A DNA stretch of 14,540 nt from Eggerthellaceae bacterium UBA5808 (GTDB lineage Bacteria > Actinomycetota > Coriobacteriia > Coriobacteriales > Eggerthellaceae). The notes beneath the pieces are model-generated. The model was not told where the DNA came from. It did no database searches and was given only the letters and a program-made list of their open reading frames with translations. Shown here piece by piece: positions 7,414-14,209 of the stretch (positions are counted from its first letter, which is position 1; each line of letters opens with the position of its first letter). The DNA is taken from positions 1-14,540 of the forward strand of contig DIDE01000081.1 in assembly GCA_002417975.1 (NCBI GenBank), read 5' to 3'. The position numbers and the translations under genes are program-made.

Positions 7414-8007
7414 CTACCTCTCTTTCTTTTCTTCGGACTTACGAGACGATCCCTTGCGAGATCCCTTCGCGGATGGACTCTTCTTCTTGACCGTACCAGG
7501 CAGAGGAGCAATAAGCATATGCATATTACGACCCTCCATCTTAGGCTGACTCTCGATCACGGCAACATCCTTGAGATCATCAGACAATCTTTCGAGGATG
7601 CTCAAGCCTTGCTCGGGATGAGCCATTTCACGACCGCGGAACATAATAGTGATCTTGACCTTTGACCCAGTGGAGAGAAAACGCAACACATGCTTCTTCT
7701 TTGTGTCATAGTCGCCCACATCGATCTTCGGACGAAACTTCATTTCCTTGGTTTCGATCTTGCTCTGATTCTTACGAGCTTGTTTGGCTTTAATCGCTTG
7801 ATCATACTTGAACTTGCCATAGTCCATCACACGGCATACGGGCGGTTGTGCACCCGGCGCGATTTCAACCAGATCCAAACCTTCCTCATCGGCCATATGC
7901 TGCGCTGCTGCGATTGAGCTGATTCCCATCTGCTCACCGCTATAGCTGATCAAACGGACTTCGCGAGCTTTAATTTCCTCGTTAAGCCGAGGCTCTTGAG
8001 CTGCTAT
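7414..8007 (-). CDS. infC: Translation initiation factor IF-3, probable ATA start
   Basis: IF-3 binds the 30S subunit, prevents premature 50S joining and checks start-codon choice. The N-terminal domain (EPRLNEEIKAREVRLI) is followed by the PPVCRVMDYGKFKYDQ linker region and the C-terminal domain with KEMKFRPKIDVGDYDTKKKH and FRGREMAHPEQG. A basic Ser/Lys tail of about 25 residues ends the protein. The only conventional start, GTG at 8016-8014, overlaps the AAGGAGGTG ribosome site (8022-8014) and could not be used with it. The in-frame ATA at 8007-8005 lies 8 bases after AGGAGG, which is ideal. infC is known for rare start codons (AUU in E. coli) through which IF-3 represses itself, so ATA is my chosen start (197 residues). 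First gene of the operon. Confidence 0.95.
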   Translation of the reverse strand: MAAQEPRLNEEIKAREVRLISYSGEQMGISSIAAAQHMADEEGLDLVEIAPGAQPPVCRVMDYGKFKYDQAIKAKQARKNQSKIETKEMKFRPKIDVGDYDTKKKHVLRFLSTGSKVKITIMFRGREMAHPEQGLSILERLSDDLKDVAVIESQPKMEGRNMHMLIAPLPGTVKKKSPSAKGSRKGSSRKSEEKKER

Positions 8008-8039
8008 CGTGCCCACCTCCTTCTAGTAGGTTATACATT

Positions 8040-8053
8040 GCCGTAAAAACGGC
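8040..8053 (-). other. Small hairpin in the infC leader between the attenuator and the ribosome site
   Basis: GCCGT and ACGGC close a TTTT loop on the minus strand. It lies between the leader terminator and the AAGGAGGTG site. It may help keep the ribosome site exposed or take part in regulation, but this is inference. Confidence 0.35.
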
Positions 8054-8060
8054 AGCCAAT

Positions 8061-8087
8061 AAAAAACCCATATCGAAACGATACGGG
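8061..8087 (-). terminator. Intrinsic terminator inside the infC leader (attenuator)
   Basis: On the minus strand CCCGTATCG pairs with CGATATGGG (one G-U pair) around a 3-base loop and runs straight into six T and an ATT. It stands about 50 bases upstream of the infC start, between the probable promoter and the gene. It must therefore be read through or cancelled for expression, which is the hallmark of transcription attenuation. Leaders of infC-rpmI-rplT in Firmicutes are regulated this way by L20; whether L20 does so here is inference. Confidence 0.75.
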
Positions 8088-8185
8088 TAGGCATACGAAA
8101 TGGCTTAAAGCTTATAACGTAAACCCATCAGCATCGTTGATGCCGAAACAGGTGGGAGCACATGCTCCGCTTGATTTAACAGCTC
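8088..8185 (-). ncRNA. Structured infC leader, possible L20-type riboregulator
   Basis: This 5' untranslated stretch contains a GGAGCA-TG-TGCTCC hairpin and a GGCATC-AAC-GATGC hairpin nested within weaker CCCA...TGGG pairing. A TGGGTTTACG segment can partly pair with CGTATGCCTACCC, which overlaps the attenuator's left arm, so an anti-terminator is possible. The arrangement resembles an autoregulatory ribosomal-protein leader, but I cannot confirm the Rfam family by eye. Confidence 0.45.
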
Positions 8186-8189
8186 TGCT

Positions 8190-8212
8190 ATCATAGCACA
8201 GATCAACGGACC
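8190..8212 (-). promoter_or_regulatory. Probable infC operon promoter (-10 element)
   Basis: On the minus strand TATGAT (8195-8190) is a good -10 box. The best -35 candidate with near-normal spacing is a weak TTCGTA about 18 bases upstream. Transcription would start near 8183, giving a leader of about 175 bases. Confidence 0.4.
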
Positions 8213-8345
8213 TTACGAACAATAGCCTTATTCAAAGGATGAGCCACAAAAAATCTTCACTCCCCTGCTTTATATAGTGGCAAAGCAGAATATCAGCAAA
8301 TTCCCGTATATAGCTTCAAAGACTCTGAGCGCATTGTGCACAGAC

Positions 8346-8381
8346 AAAAAATGGAGCGAGCGCGTTGCACTCACTCCATTT
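8346..8381 (-). terminator. Intrinsic terminator after the 448-residue membrane protein gene
   Basis: A 15-bp stem (8367-8381 with 8349-8363, two G-U pairs) closes a 3-base loop and runs into six T on the minus strand. It begins 3 bases after the stop codon, so this gene is the last of its transcript and the infC operon has its own promoter. Confidence 0.88.
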
Positions 8382-8384
8382 GCT

Positions 8385-9731
8385 CTACGCCGCATTGATG
8401 TAGATATAAATCTGCCGAACAGTATCCGCAAGATTGCTGTTCGCGTTTGCAGCAGTGTAGTCATACATGAGCGTTGCTGTCCATGAATACGTAGCACCAC
8501 CGGCAACGGAACTACCCGTAAAGGAACAATTTTCTTTAACGAGCGTTGTGCCATCACCTGCATACGTCGAATACGATGCCTTATCAGGCAGTTTAACCGA
8601 ACCTTCCGGAACACTGAGCCCCGCATCATTGAGCGTTTTTTCTACAATATGCTGAGAGCTTACCGCATCAGCAAAGCTCAACGAACCATAGCCTAAGCTT
8701 GACGTTGAGGCTGAATATCCAGCCATAATAACCTGTCCTGCTTCGTTAAGGCCCAAATACACCGATGGCGTACCCATTTTTGCGTCGGCGGGTTCATCAG
8801 TTAATGCACAGGTCAATCGCTTTTTTATCGGATTACCCTCTTCATTAACATCAACGGTAGTCGATACTGTTGCACCATGTCCGATTGTTTTAAGTGCATC
8901 CGCTTGTGACGCACCCATCACTGATGTCAAAGGAGGAACACTCGTTTTTTTCGTAGCAGTGCTTGATGCGTCTTTTGTCTCATTACTAGAATCGGTTGTG
9001 CTAACTTCCGTGTTATTCGCTTGACTCTGCTGCGTCGCCACCGAATGACTCGTTTGCAAAAGTTGGAACCCAAAATATGCAAGTGCCAAAAGAAGCACAA
9101 TAAGAAAGACAACGACAATAATTAGAGCACGGCGCATACGGCGAGCATGTTTCTCATGTTCCGTAGCAGCTGCAGGACGACCATGCCGACCATGTGCCGG
9201 CGCAGAAGCATGTGCATTTTCAACGACTGGCGCGTCATTTGTCTGCGGTAACGACATCGAATCATCGGAGCCTGTCATTGCCTCAGAGGCATGTCGTGCA
9301 GCAACAGGGCTCGTCTGCTGTGGTTCTGCCGCATTTTTATCAAGCTGACTAGATTGATCCTGCTTTATTGCTTCAGAAGCATTCACTTCTGTCTCAGCAT
9401 GATCATTGGTAAGCGTATCCTTCGAGGCACCGTACGCGTGATAATCCTTTTTATCATCATCGACAAAAGAGTCAGTGTTGCCCTCAAGAAATTCATCTTT
9501 ATCGGCGCCATTAGCAAATGAATCATCTTGGTCAAACGGAAGATCGCTACTTGAATCATCCACGTCTACGCCTACGGTATCTGTGTCAGATTCTCCATCG
9601 ACGTCAAAAGAATGAGGTGACGGAAACTCACCATTTTCATCACCATCTGAAGCCGCACCCCCAAAAAAAGGAGCAATCGGCTCTTCAGGCGTTTCGTCTG
9701 CGTCATGCTGAGCCTTGCTTCGTTTAAACAT
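8385..9731 (-). CDS. Uncharacterised single-span membrane protein with acidic cytoplasmic region
   Basis: I do not recognise this 448-residue protein. Residues 1-190 are hydrophilic, rich in Asp, Glu, Ser and Ala, and probably disordered. A basic stretch (HEKHARRMRR, 192-201) precedes one membrane helix (about 202-224, ALIIVVVFLIVLLLALAYFG). By the positive-inside rule the N-terminus is cytoplasmic. A Ser/Thr/Gln/Asn-rich linker (226-265) leads to an exported domain of about 180 residues with beta-rich character and two cysteines (308, 402) that could form a disulphide. The C-terminus ends in a YIYINAA-type strand. The layout suggests a cell-surface or division-associated protein, but no family motif supports a role. 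I chose ATG 9731; an in-frame GTG at 9773 is possible, and neither has a strong ribosome site. Confidence 0.75.
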   Translation of the reverse strand: MFKRSKAQHDADETPEEPIAPFFGGAASDGDENGEFPSPHSFDVDGESDTDTVGVDVDDSSSDLPFDQDDSFANGADKDEFLEGNTDSFVDDDKKDYHAYGASKDTLTNDHAETEVNASEAIKQDQSSQLDKNAAEPQQTSPVAARHASEAMTGSDDSMSLPQTNDAPVVENAHASAPAHGRHGRPAAATEHEKHARRMRRALIIVVVFLIVLLLALAYFGFQLLQTSHSVATQQSQANNTEVSTTDSSNETKDASSTATKKTSVPPLTSVMGASQADALKTIGHGATVSTTVDVNEEGNPIKKRLTCALTDEPADAKMGTPSVYLGLNEAGQVIMAGYSASTSSLGYGSLSFADAVSSQHIVEKTLNDAGLSVPEGSVKLPDKASYSTYAGDGTTLVKENCSFTGSSVAGGATYSWTATLMYDYTAANANSNLADTVRQIYIYINAA

Positions 9732-9796
9732 CGCGTTCGACCAACCTTTCCGCACGAGATAGAGTACGCACACCTATATAAATATATCCCATTCTA

Positions 9797-10162
9797 TCAG
9801 GCAGAATGAGTTATAACCCAATATACAATAAACGCAACAATAAAGATAAGCACCACAATCATAATGGTACGCTTCATCTTGGCAAAGGGAACCTGAGCAT
9901 GCAAGTCCTCTTCAGTTGTTATCATACGATTAGGATCGTCAGAATTATGACGTGATGGAGAAGGCTTATCGACAGTCGCACTCGCATGAGCATGGCGTGC
10001 ATGCGCATGCTCATTCGTACTATTGTTATGCGCAACTTCACTGCGCAGAGCAGTTTCATTGTGCATCGATGCGCTCGATGACCGACGACCTGCCTGGATG
10101 ACTTCATCATCATCTTCATCGGAATGGACTGTTATAGAAGTCCGTCTTCTCGTATCCGACAT
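9797..10162 (-). CDS. Small tail-anchored membrane protein of unknown function
   Basis: A 121-residue protein not recognised from any family. Residues 1-95 are polar and low in complexity: an Arg/Ser start (MSDTRRRTS), an acidic run (DEDDDE), then a His/Ala/Asn/Ser-rich middle (HAHARHAHAS). A basic PFAKMKRT segment precedes one hydrophobic helix (about 98-117, IMIVVLIFIVAFIVYWVI), leaving only a few residues after it, so the bulk should be cytoplasmic with a C-terminal anchor. An AGGGTGA ribosome site lies about 8 bases before the ATG. It stands 65 bases upstream of the other membrane protein gene in the same orientation and shares its charged, disordered style, so the two may be co-expressed. 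A TATACT box near 10193 could be its promoter -10. Confidence 0.7.
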   Translation of the reverse strand: MSDTRRRTSITVHSDEDDDEVIQAGRRSSSASMHNETALRSEVAHNNSTNEHAHARHAHASATVDKPSPSRHNSDDPNRMITTEEDLHAQVPFAKMKRTIMIVVLIFIVAFIVYWVITHSA

Positions 10163-10257
10163 TTCCGAATCACCCTACTTCCCTTAGGAAAAGTATACTT
10201 TACCGCATCATTTCCGCACATCGACGCAAAACATATCCATACATCGCGCAATCTTTA

Positions 10258-11187
10258 TTAGCTAAGAAAATCTTCGAGAATTTCCTTTTCTGCTTCGTCT
10301 TCCGTCAGACCAAGCGTTTCAAGCTTAATTAGTTGGTCTCCCGCAATCTTGCCGATCGCCGCTTCGTGCATAAGCATTGCATCCTCGCAATCAGCCTCAA
10401 TGCCTGGAATAGATTTTACTTTTCCTTGGCCCATAATAATTGCGTCGCACTGTACATGCCCATGACATTTAGCCTTGCCAATAACGAGAAGATTAAATAC
10501 CTGACTTGAATGGTCACGAGCAACACTGCGCGATACAACCTGCACACTGCTGTTATCCCCTTTAAGTTCAAAATGCATATTCGAAACCGCGGTCTGGTTA
10601 TCATGCGTCAATAACTTTTCGGTAACCATTAACTTCGCATGATCTTTTAGCTCTGCATTTGTCTCACGCATAGTTGAATTTACACCGCGAAGTTGCGAAA
10701 GAAGCATCTCACAATACGCTCCTTCTTCCATGAACACATTGGTCACTGGATTAAGGATACGAACGCCACCTTTGCCGCCCTCGCCGTAGTGAGCTTCCTT
10801 ATATACGACATGGCTGTTCTTACCGCAATAAAACGTATGAATACCATCATGCTGGCTCGTTTGATGGGCCTCATTATGAATGCCACAGCCAGCAATAATA
10901 GTCACATCGCAGTCATCGCCAACATAAAAGGTGTTATAGACAACATCCTTAATTCCCGCCTGCGTTACGATTACAGGGATGTATACCGTTTCCCCTTTAG
11001 TTCCTGGCGCAATACGGATATCGATACCTGGTTCATCATCTTTAGTCGAAATCTCGATATTCGCCGATGAATGCCGCTCGACAAGTTTTCCATTCCGACG
11101 AATATTAAAAGCGCCCTTCGGCATGCCATGCATACCCGATATCGTCGCAAGTAAGCTCTCATCGATGGGAGAAAGATCAACTGCCAT
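10258..11187 (-). CDS. SufB/SufD-family Fe-S assembly scaffold, short SMS-type (SmsB-like)
   Basis: At 309 residues this is much shorter than SufB (about 470-495). It keeps the SufBD core: the right-handed beta-helix stretch with GCGIHNEAHQTSQHDGIHTF (100-119), NPVTNVFMEEGAYCEM (146-161), and the C-terminal helical end HEAAIGKIAGDQLIKLETLGLTEDEAE (274-300). His274-Glu275 match the conserved EHEA-like position of SufB. Cysteines at 93, 101, 121, 241 and 247 could supply cluster ligands. The protein should form the Fe-S scaffold with the SufC ATPase encoded 19 bases upstream. The pair with no SufD, SufS or SufU nearby fits the minimal SUF-like (SMS) arrangement known from anaerobes. A strong AGGAGGAG site precedes the ATG. 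Whether it is annotated SufB or SufD is a naming matter. Confidence 0.9.
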   Translation of the reverse strand: MAVDLSPIDESLLATISGMHGMPKGAFNIRRNGKLVERHSSANIEISTKDDEPGIDIRIAPGTKGETVYIPVIVTQAGIKDVVYNTFYVGDDCDVTIIAGCGIHNEAHQTSQHDGIHTFYCGKNSHVVYKEAHYGEGGKGGVRILNPVTNVFMEEGAYCEMLLSQLRGVNSTMRETNAELKDHAKLMVTEKLLTHDNQTAVSNMHFELKGDNSSVQVVSRSVARDHSSQVFNLLVIGKAKCHGHVQCDAIIMGQGKVKSIPGIEADCEDAMLMHEAAIGKIAGDQLIKLETLGLTEDEAEKEILEDFLS

Positions 11188-11206
11188 TTCGATACTCCTC
11201 CTCTAG

Positions 11207-11998
11207 CTAACAGTTTGTATTAATCTGACCGACAGCAATATCAGTCGGCTCAGAGAATGAACAAGCGGGATTTTGCTCCGCACGCATTTTTTTCATTGTC
11301 ATATCAAGCTTGGGAATAATTTCTTGAGCTGTTCCCTGGTCCTCGATATGTCCATCTTTAAGAAGGATAATCTGATCAGCCAAGTTAATGATTCGCTCTT
11401 GATGGCTAATAATAACGATGCTGTGATTGTCTCGCTTTTCATGGATCGCTTTAAACGTCTCAGTTAAACGGTCGAAGCTCCATAAGTCAATGCCCGCTTC
11501 AGGCTCATCATACAAAGCAAGCTGAGGGTTACGCGCAAGAATCGTTGCGATTTCTATACGCTTAATCTCGCCACCAGACAGGCTTTTATCAACTTCACGA
11601 TTCAGATAGCTTGCCGAGCAAAGTCCCACTTGAGATAAGTACTGATTACAGGTAAACATCGGCAGACGTTTTCCTGCTGCAATCTCAAGAAGCTTCTTAA
11701 CACGAATGCCCTTAAAACGAGGTGGCTGCTGAAAAGCGTATCCGATACCCATTTTTGCTCGATCGCTGCAACCCATATGAGTAATATCGACACCATTAAA
11801 AACAATCTGACCACTCGTGGGCTGTTCAATTCCCATGATGAGTTTGGCAAGCGTACTTTTTCCGCCACCATTAGGTCCAGTTATCACATTGAGACAATTA
11901 TCTTCGATATTCAACGAGATATTATCAATGATTCGCTTTGTCTTTTTGGAGCCCTCCTTTACCGGCACCTCAAACACAAGATTTTTTATTTCAAGCAT
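11207..11998 (-). CDS. sufC: SufC-type ABC ATPase of Fe-S cluster assembly
   Basis: A 263-residue soluble ABC ATPase with all elements in place: Walker A GPNGGGKST (41-49), Q-loop YAFQQPP (88-94), signature LSGGE (140-144), Walker B ALYDEPEAGID (161-171) with catalytic Glu165, and switch His199 (ISHQ). The IKRIEIA wording after the signature and the PEAGIDLWSF stretch are typical of SufC rather than transport ATPases. It uses ATP to reshape the SufB-type scaffold so that a cluster can form. I chose ATG 11998, which has AGGAGG 7 bases upstream. The ATG at 12004 is only 1 base from that site and is unlikely. It is the first gene of the two-gene operon. Confidence 0.93.
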   Translation of the reverse strand: MLEIKNLVFEVPVKEGSKKTKRIIDNISLNIEDNCLNVITGPNGGGKSTLAKLIMGIEQPTSGQIVFNGVDITHMGCSDRAKMGIGYAFQQPPRFKGIRVKKLLEIAAGKRLPMFTCNQYLSQVGLCSASYLNREVDKSLSGGEIKRIEIATILARNPQLALYDEPEAGIDLWSFDRLTETFKAIHEKRDNHSIVIISHQERIINLADQIILLKDGHIEDQGTAQEIIPKLDMTMKKMRAEQNPACSFSEPTDIAVGQINTNC

Positions 11999-12048
11999 GT
12001 GCATTCCTCCTGCTGGATAAAAGCCTGCTTACACACTACTACTCAATT

Positions 12049-12092
12049 ACTTTACGCCTACTGCTGTATGCATCAACAACGGATACATACAG
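12049..12092 (-). promoter_or_regulatory. Probable sufC promoter with overlapping inverted repeat
   Basis: On the minus strand TTGATG (12076-12071) and TAAAGT (12054-12049) are 16 bases apart. Inverted arms CTGTATG (12064-12070) and CATACAG (12086-12092) overlap the -35 box. A regulator bound there would block transcription, as Rrf2-type iron-sulphur regulators do at suf genes elsewhere; the actual regulator is unknown. Confidence 0.45.
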
Positions 12093-12120
12093 TATCTAAG
12101 CAACTGAGATCATAGTATAC

Positions 12121-12399
12121 AATAGCCGAGCAGATACCTATCAATTACGTACAAAGCTTGCGTCTATTTTTTTACTCATCATCATGAAAATGCAGCATTA
12201 GATCATACACGATAGATCGTTTAGGTAGTACAATATCAACGTTTGCATATCATTAATATATTTTAAGTAATTATATCGGGATACAATCAAGCCCATATAT
12301 ATGTACTTACTATGCACAATAAACTTTACTGTTTTAAGCAAATACGTTTATGATATACATAAAGCTACATATGTTGCTTGATCTAGGAGAAAGTACGCA
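12121..12399. other. AT-rich divergent spacer between sufC and the Xre gene
   Basis: No gene is visible in this stretch of about 280 bases, which is clearly more AT-rich than the flanks. It holds the Xre promoter candidate listed separately. I see no tRNA, repeat array or mobile-element end. Confidence 0.6.
12325..12354 (+). promoter_or_regulatory. Probable promoter of the Xre-type gene
   Basis: TTTACT (12325-12330) and TATGAT (12349-12354) are 18 bases apart. Transcription would begin near 12361 and give a leader of about 100 bases before the chosen start. Confidence 0.5.
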
Positions 12400-12456
12400 T
12401 TGACGTCCGTTTCAGGCAACTATGGATGTAAAAGCACGATACAACTACAAAGGTAA
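12400..12456 (+). CDS. Possible 18-codon leader peptide before the Xre gene
   Basis: A TAGGAGA ribosome site (12384-12390) has no use for the downstream gene, being 30 or more bases from its possible starts. It stands 10 bases before a TTG that opens an 18-codon frame ending in TAA at 12454-12456, four bases before the Xre ATG. Its translation could deliver ribosomes to that start. The TTG start and the spacing make this tentative. Confidence 0.25.
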   Translation: MTSVSGNYGCKSTIQLQR

Positions 12457-12460
12457 AAAC

Positions 12461-12727
12461 ATGGCAGATCAGAAAATGCGTTCCGAAGATGACAGCGAAC
12501 AGGAAAATTCCCTCTATCAATGCGAGCTTGACCAGATCATGCAAACACTTGCAGAAATACGCATGGATCAAAATCTGAGTCAGTCAGAGTTCTCTGAGCG
12601 TTGTGGGATTAAACAATCAAACCTGAGCCGCCTCGAATCCGGAAAAGGTAACCCGACGATCAAAACTATCGAGCAAATCGCAAAAGGGCTTAATATCAAA
12701 ATTTCAGCTCAGTTCAACCGCAAATAA
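12461..12727 (+). CDS. Xre/HigA-type helix-turn-helix transcriptional regulator
   Basis: An 88-residue protein with a single HTH_3 (Cro/C1) domain in its second half: MDQNLSQSEFSERCGIKQSNLSRLESGKGNPTIKTIEQIAKGL. The recognition helix lies around GIKQSNLSRLESG. The wording resembles HigA-type antitoxins and small solitary repressors. The N-terminal 35 residues are acidic and may be flexible. No toxin gene lies before or after it, so a toxin-antitoxin role is not supported here. I chose ATG 12461, which has AAAGGT 6 bases upstream. ATG 12422, adding 13 residues, is possible but has only a weak AGG. A strong terminator follows, so it is monocistronic. The genes it controls are unknown; autoregulation is likely for the family. 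Confidence 0.85.
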   Translation: MADQKMRSEDDSEQENSLYQCELDQIMQTLAEIRMDQNLSQSEFSERCGIKQSNLSRLESGKGNPTIKTIEQIAKGLNIKISAQFNRK

Positions 12728-12746
12728 CTATTTGCTTCTATAGATC

Positions 12747-12793
12747 AGACGATCCCCCGCATCTCTTACACAGAATACGGGGGATCGTCTTTT
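12747..12793 (+). terminator. Terminator after the Xre gene
   Basis: A perfect 13-bp GC-rich stem (12747-12759 with 12778-12790) closes an 18-base loop and ends in TTTT. The minus-strand side lacks a T run, so it is mainly a plus-strand terminator. It may still hinder transcription coming from the tRNA-Glu gene. Confidence 0.82.
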
Positions 12794-12825
12794 ATAGGTA
12801 CAGTCATTACAACTGTGTATATCAA

Positions 12826-12901
12826 TGGTGCCCCCGGAAGAATTCGAATCTCCGTTTCCGACTTGAGAAGCCGGCGTCCTTGGCCGCTAGACGAAGGGGG
12901 C
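12826..12901 (-). tRNA. tRNA-Glu (anticodon CTC)
   Basis: On the minus strand this 76-base cloverleaf begins GCCCCCTTCGTCTAGCGG and ends in an encoded CCA. The anticodon arm CCGGC-TTCTCAA-GTCGG places CTC at 12867-12865, reading GAG (Glu). The T arm is GGAGA-TTCGAAT-TCTTC. Acceptor pairs 1-6 are perfect; the seventh position is a U-C mismatch, which is unusual but tolerable. It starts 9 bases after the hemL stop and is probably cotranscribed with it. Charged tRNA-Glu is the substrate for the first step of the C5 haem pathway, in which HemL acts next. Confidence 0.95.
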
Positions 12902-12910
12902 ATTGTTACT

Positions 12911-14209
12911 TTAACGCGCTGATGCCTCTATTGCAACAAATGTTCGATGAGCTGCGGCAACAAACGCATCAATTTCATCTAGCGTATGGGCACATGACAG
13001 AAACAGCGCTTCGAACTGACTCGGCGCAATAAGAAAACCACTCTCAAGCATCGACGAAAAATAACGTGCAAATTTTTCAGTATCACATTGAGCAGCATCA
13101 TCCCAACAGCGTACAGGATGATCAGTGAAGAATACCGTTGCAAGAGATCCCACGCGATTGACCTGGCATGCAATGCCCGTATCATTGATCGCATCATTGA
13201 GTCCATCTTCAAGGCGTTGTCCAAGCTTTTCAAGTTTTTCGTATATACCTGGTTCTTGTAATGCATTGATCTGAGCAAGACCGGCTTCCATAGCGACAGG
13301 GTTACCAGATAACGTTCCTGCCTGATACACCGGTCCTTCAGGAGCAAGCCGATCCATAATATCTGCTCGACCACCAAAACATCCTACGGGGAATCCACCA
13401 CCTATAATTTTGCCAAACGTAGTTAGATCAGGCAGCACCCCATAACGTTGTTGAGCGCCACCAAGCGAAGCACGAAAACCGCTGATAACTTCATCAAAAA
13501 TAAGTATGATTCCATAGCGATCGCACACCGATCGAAGATCTTCAAGAAATCCTTCTTGTGGAGGCACTACCCCCATATTACCCGCAATTGGTTCTACAAT
13601 GATTGCAGCAATATCCTGAGGATACTGTTTGCATGCCGATTCAACAGCAGTTATATCGTTATAAGGGACAACAATAGTATCCTGTACAGCTCCTGCTGTA
13701 ACGCCTGGTGTACCAGGAATCCCGAACGTTGCAACACCACTTCCGGCGCTTACCAATAGCGCATCACTATGACCGTGATAGTTACCTTCGAATTTTATAA
13801 ACTTATCTCTCCCCGTATAGCCACGCGCCAAGCGGATCGCACTCATGGTCGCTTCGGTACCACTTGATACCATACGCACTTTTTCCATTGAAGGAACAAG
13901 ATCGCAGATTGTCCGAGCCATCTCAATTTCGCTCTCGCACGGCGCACCATATGACACCCCTCGCGCGAGTTGGCGCTTAACGGCCTCTTCAACCACTGCA
14001 GGACGGTGGCCTAAAATCATTGGCCCCCACGAACATATGAAATCGATATATTCATTGCCATCAACATCCCACACATGGCTACCTTGTGCATGGTCATAAA
14101 ATACAGGCGTTGCATCGACATTAGAAAACGCACGAACAGGCGAATTCACTCCACCAGGAATGCACGATTGAGCACGATCGAAATCCATTTTTGATCGTTT
14201 ATGATTCAT
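12911..14209 (-). CDS. hemL: Glutamate-1-semialdehyde 2,1-aminomutase
   Basis: A 432-residue PLP enzyme that turns glutamate-1-semialdehyde into 5-aminolevulinate, the last step of the C5 route to tetrapyrroles. It is full length for the family. Visible landmarks are CIPGGVNSPVRAF (16-28), VSSGTEATMSAIRLARG (114-130), NYHGHSD (143-149), IFDEVISGFR (237-246, with the ring-contacting Asp) and FGKIIGGGFPVG (265-276), where Lys267 is the PLP-binding lysine. I chose ATG 14209, giving the usual length, with AAAGGA about 11 bases upstream. The open frame extends to 14302 but would add non-homologous residues, and ATG 14221 overlaps the ribosome site. It overlaps the end of the ahbB-like gene by 11 bases and is followed by tRNA-Glu, so the three form one haem-related unit. 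Confidence 0.96.
   Translation of the reverse strand: MNHKRSKMDFDRAQSCIPGGVNSPVRAFSNVDATPVFYDHAQGSHVWDVDGNEYIDFICSWGPMILGHRPAVVEEAVKRQLARGVSYGAPCESEIEMARTICDLVPSMEKVRMVSSGTEATMSAIRLARGYTGRDKFIKFEGNYHGHSDALLVSAGSGVATFGIPGTPGVTAGAVQDTIVVPYNDITAVESACKQYPQDIAAIIVEPIAGNMGVVPPQEGFLEDLRSVCDRYGIILIFDEVISGFRASLGGAQQRYGVLPDLTTFGKIIGGGFPVGCFGGRADIMDRLAPEGPVYQAGTLSGNPVAMEAGLAQINALQEPGIYEKLEKLGQRLEDGLNDAINDTGIACQVNRVGSLATVFFTDHPVRCWDDAAQCDTEKFARYFSSMLESGFLIAPSQFEALFLSCAHTLDEIDAFVAAAHRTFVAIEASAR

Noticed and set aside
12461..12727. Xre gene as the antitoxin of a HigBA-type toxin-antitoxin pair
   Set aside because: No toxin-sized frame lies directly before or after it: upstream is AT-rich spacer and downstream a terminator and tRNA.
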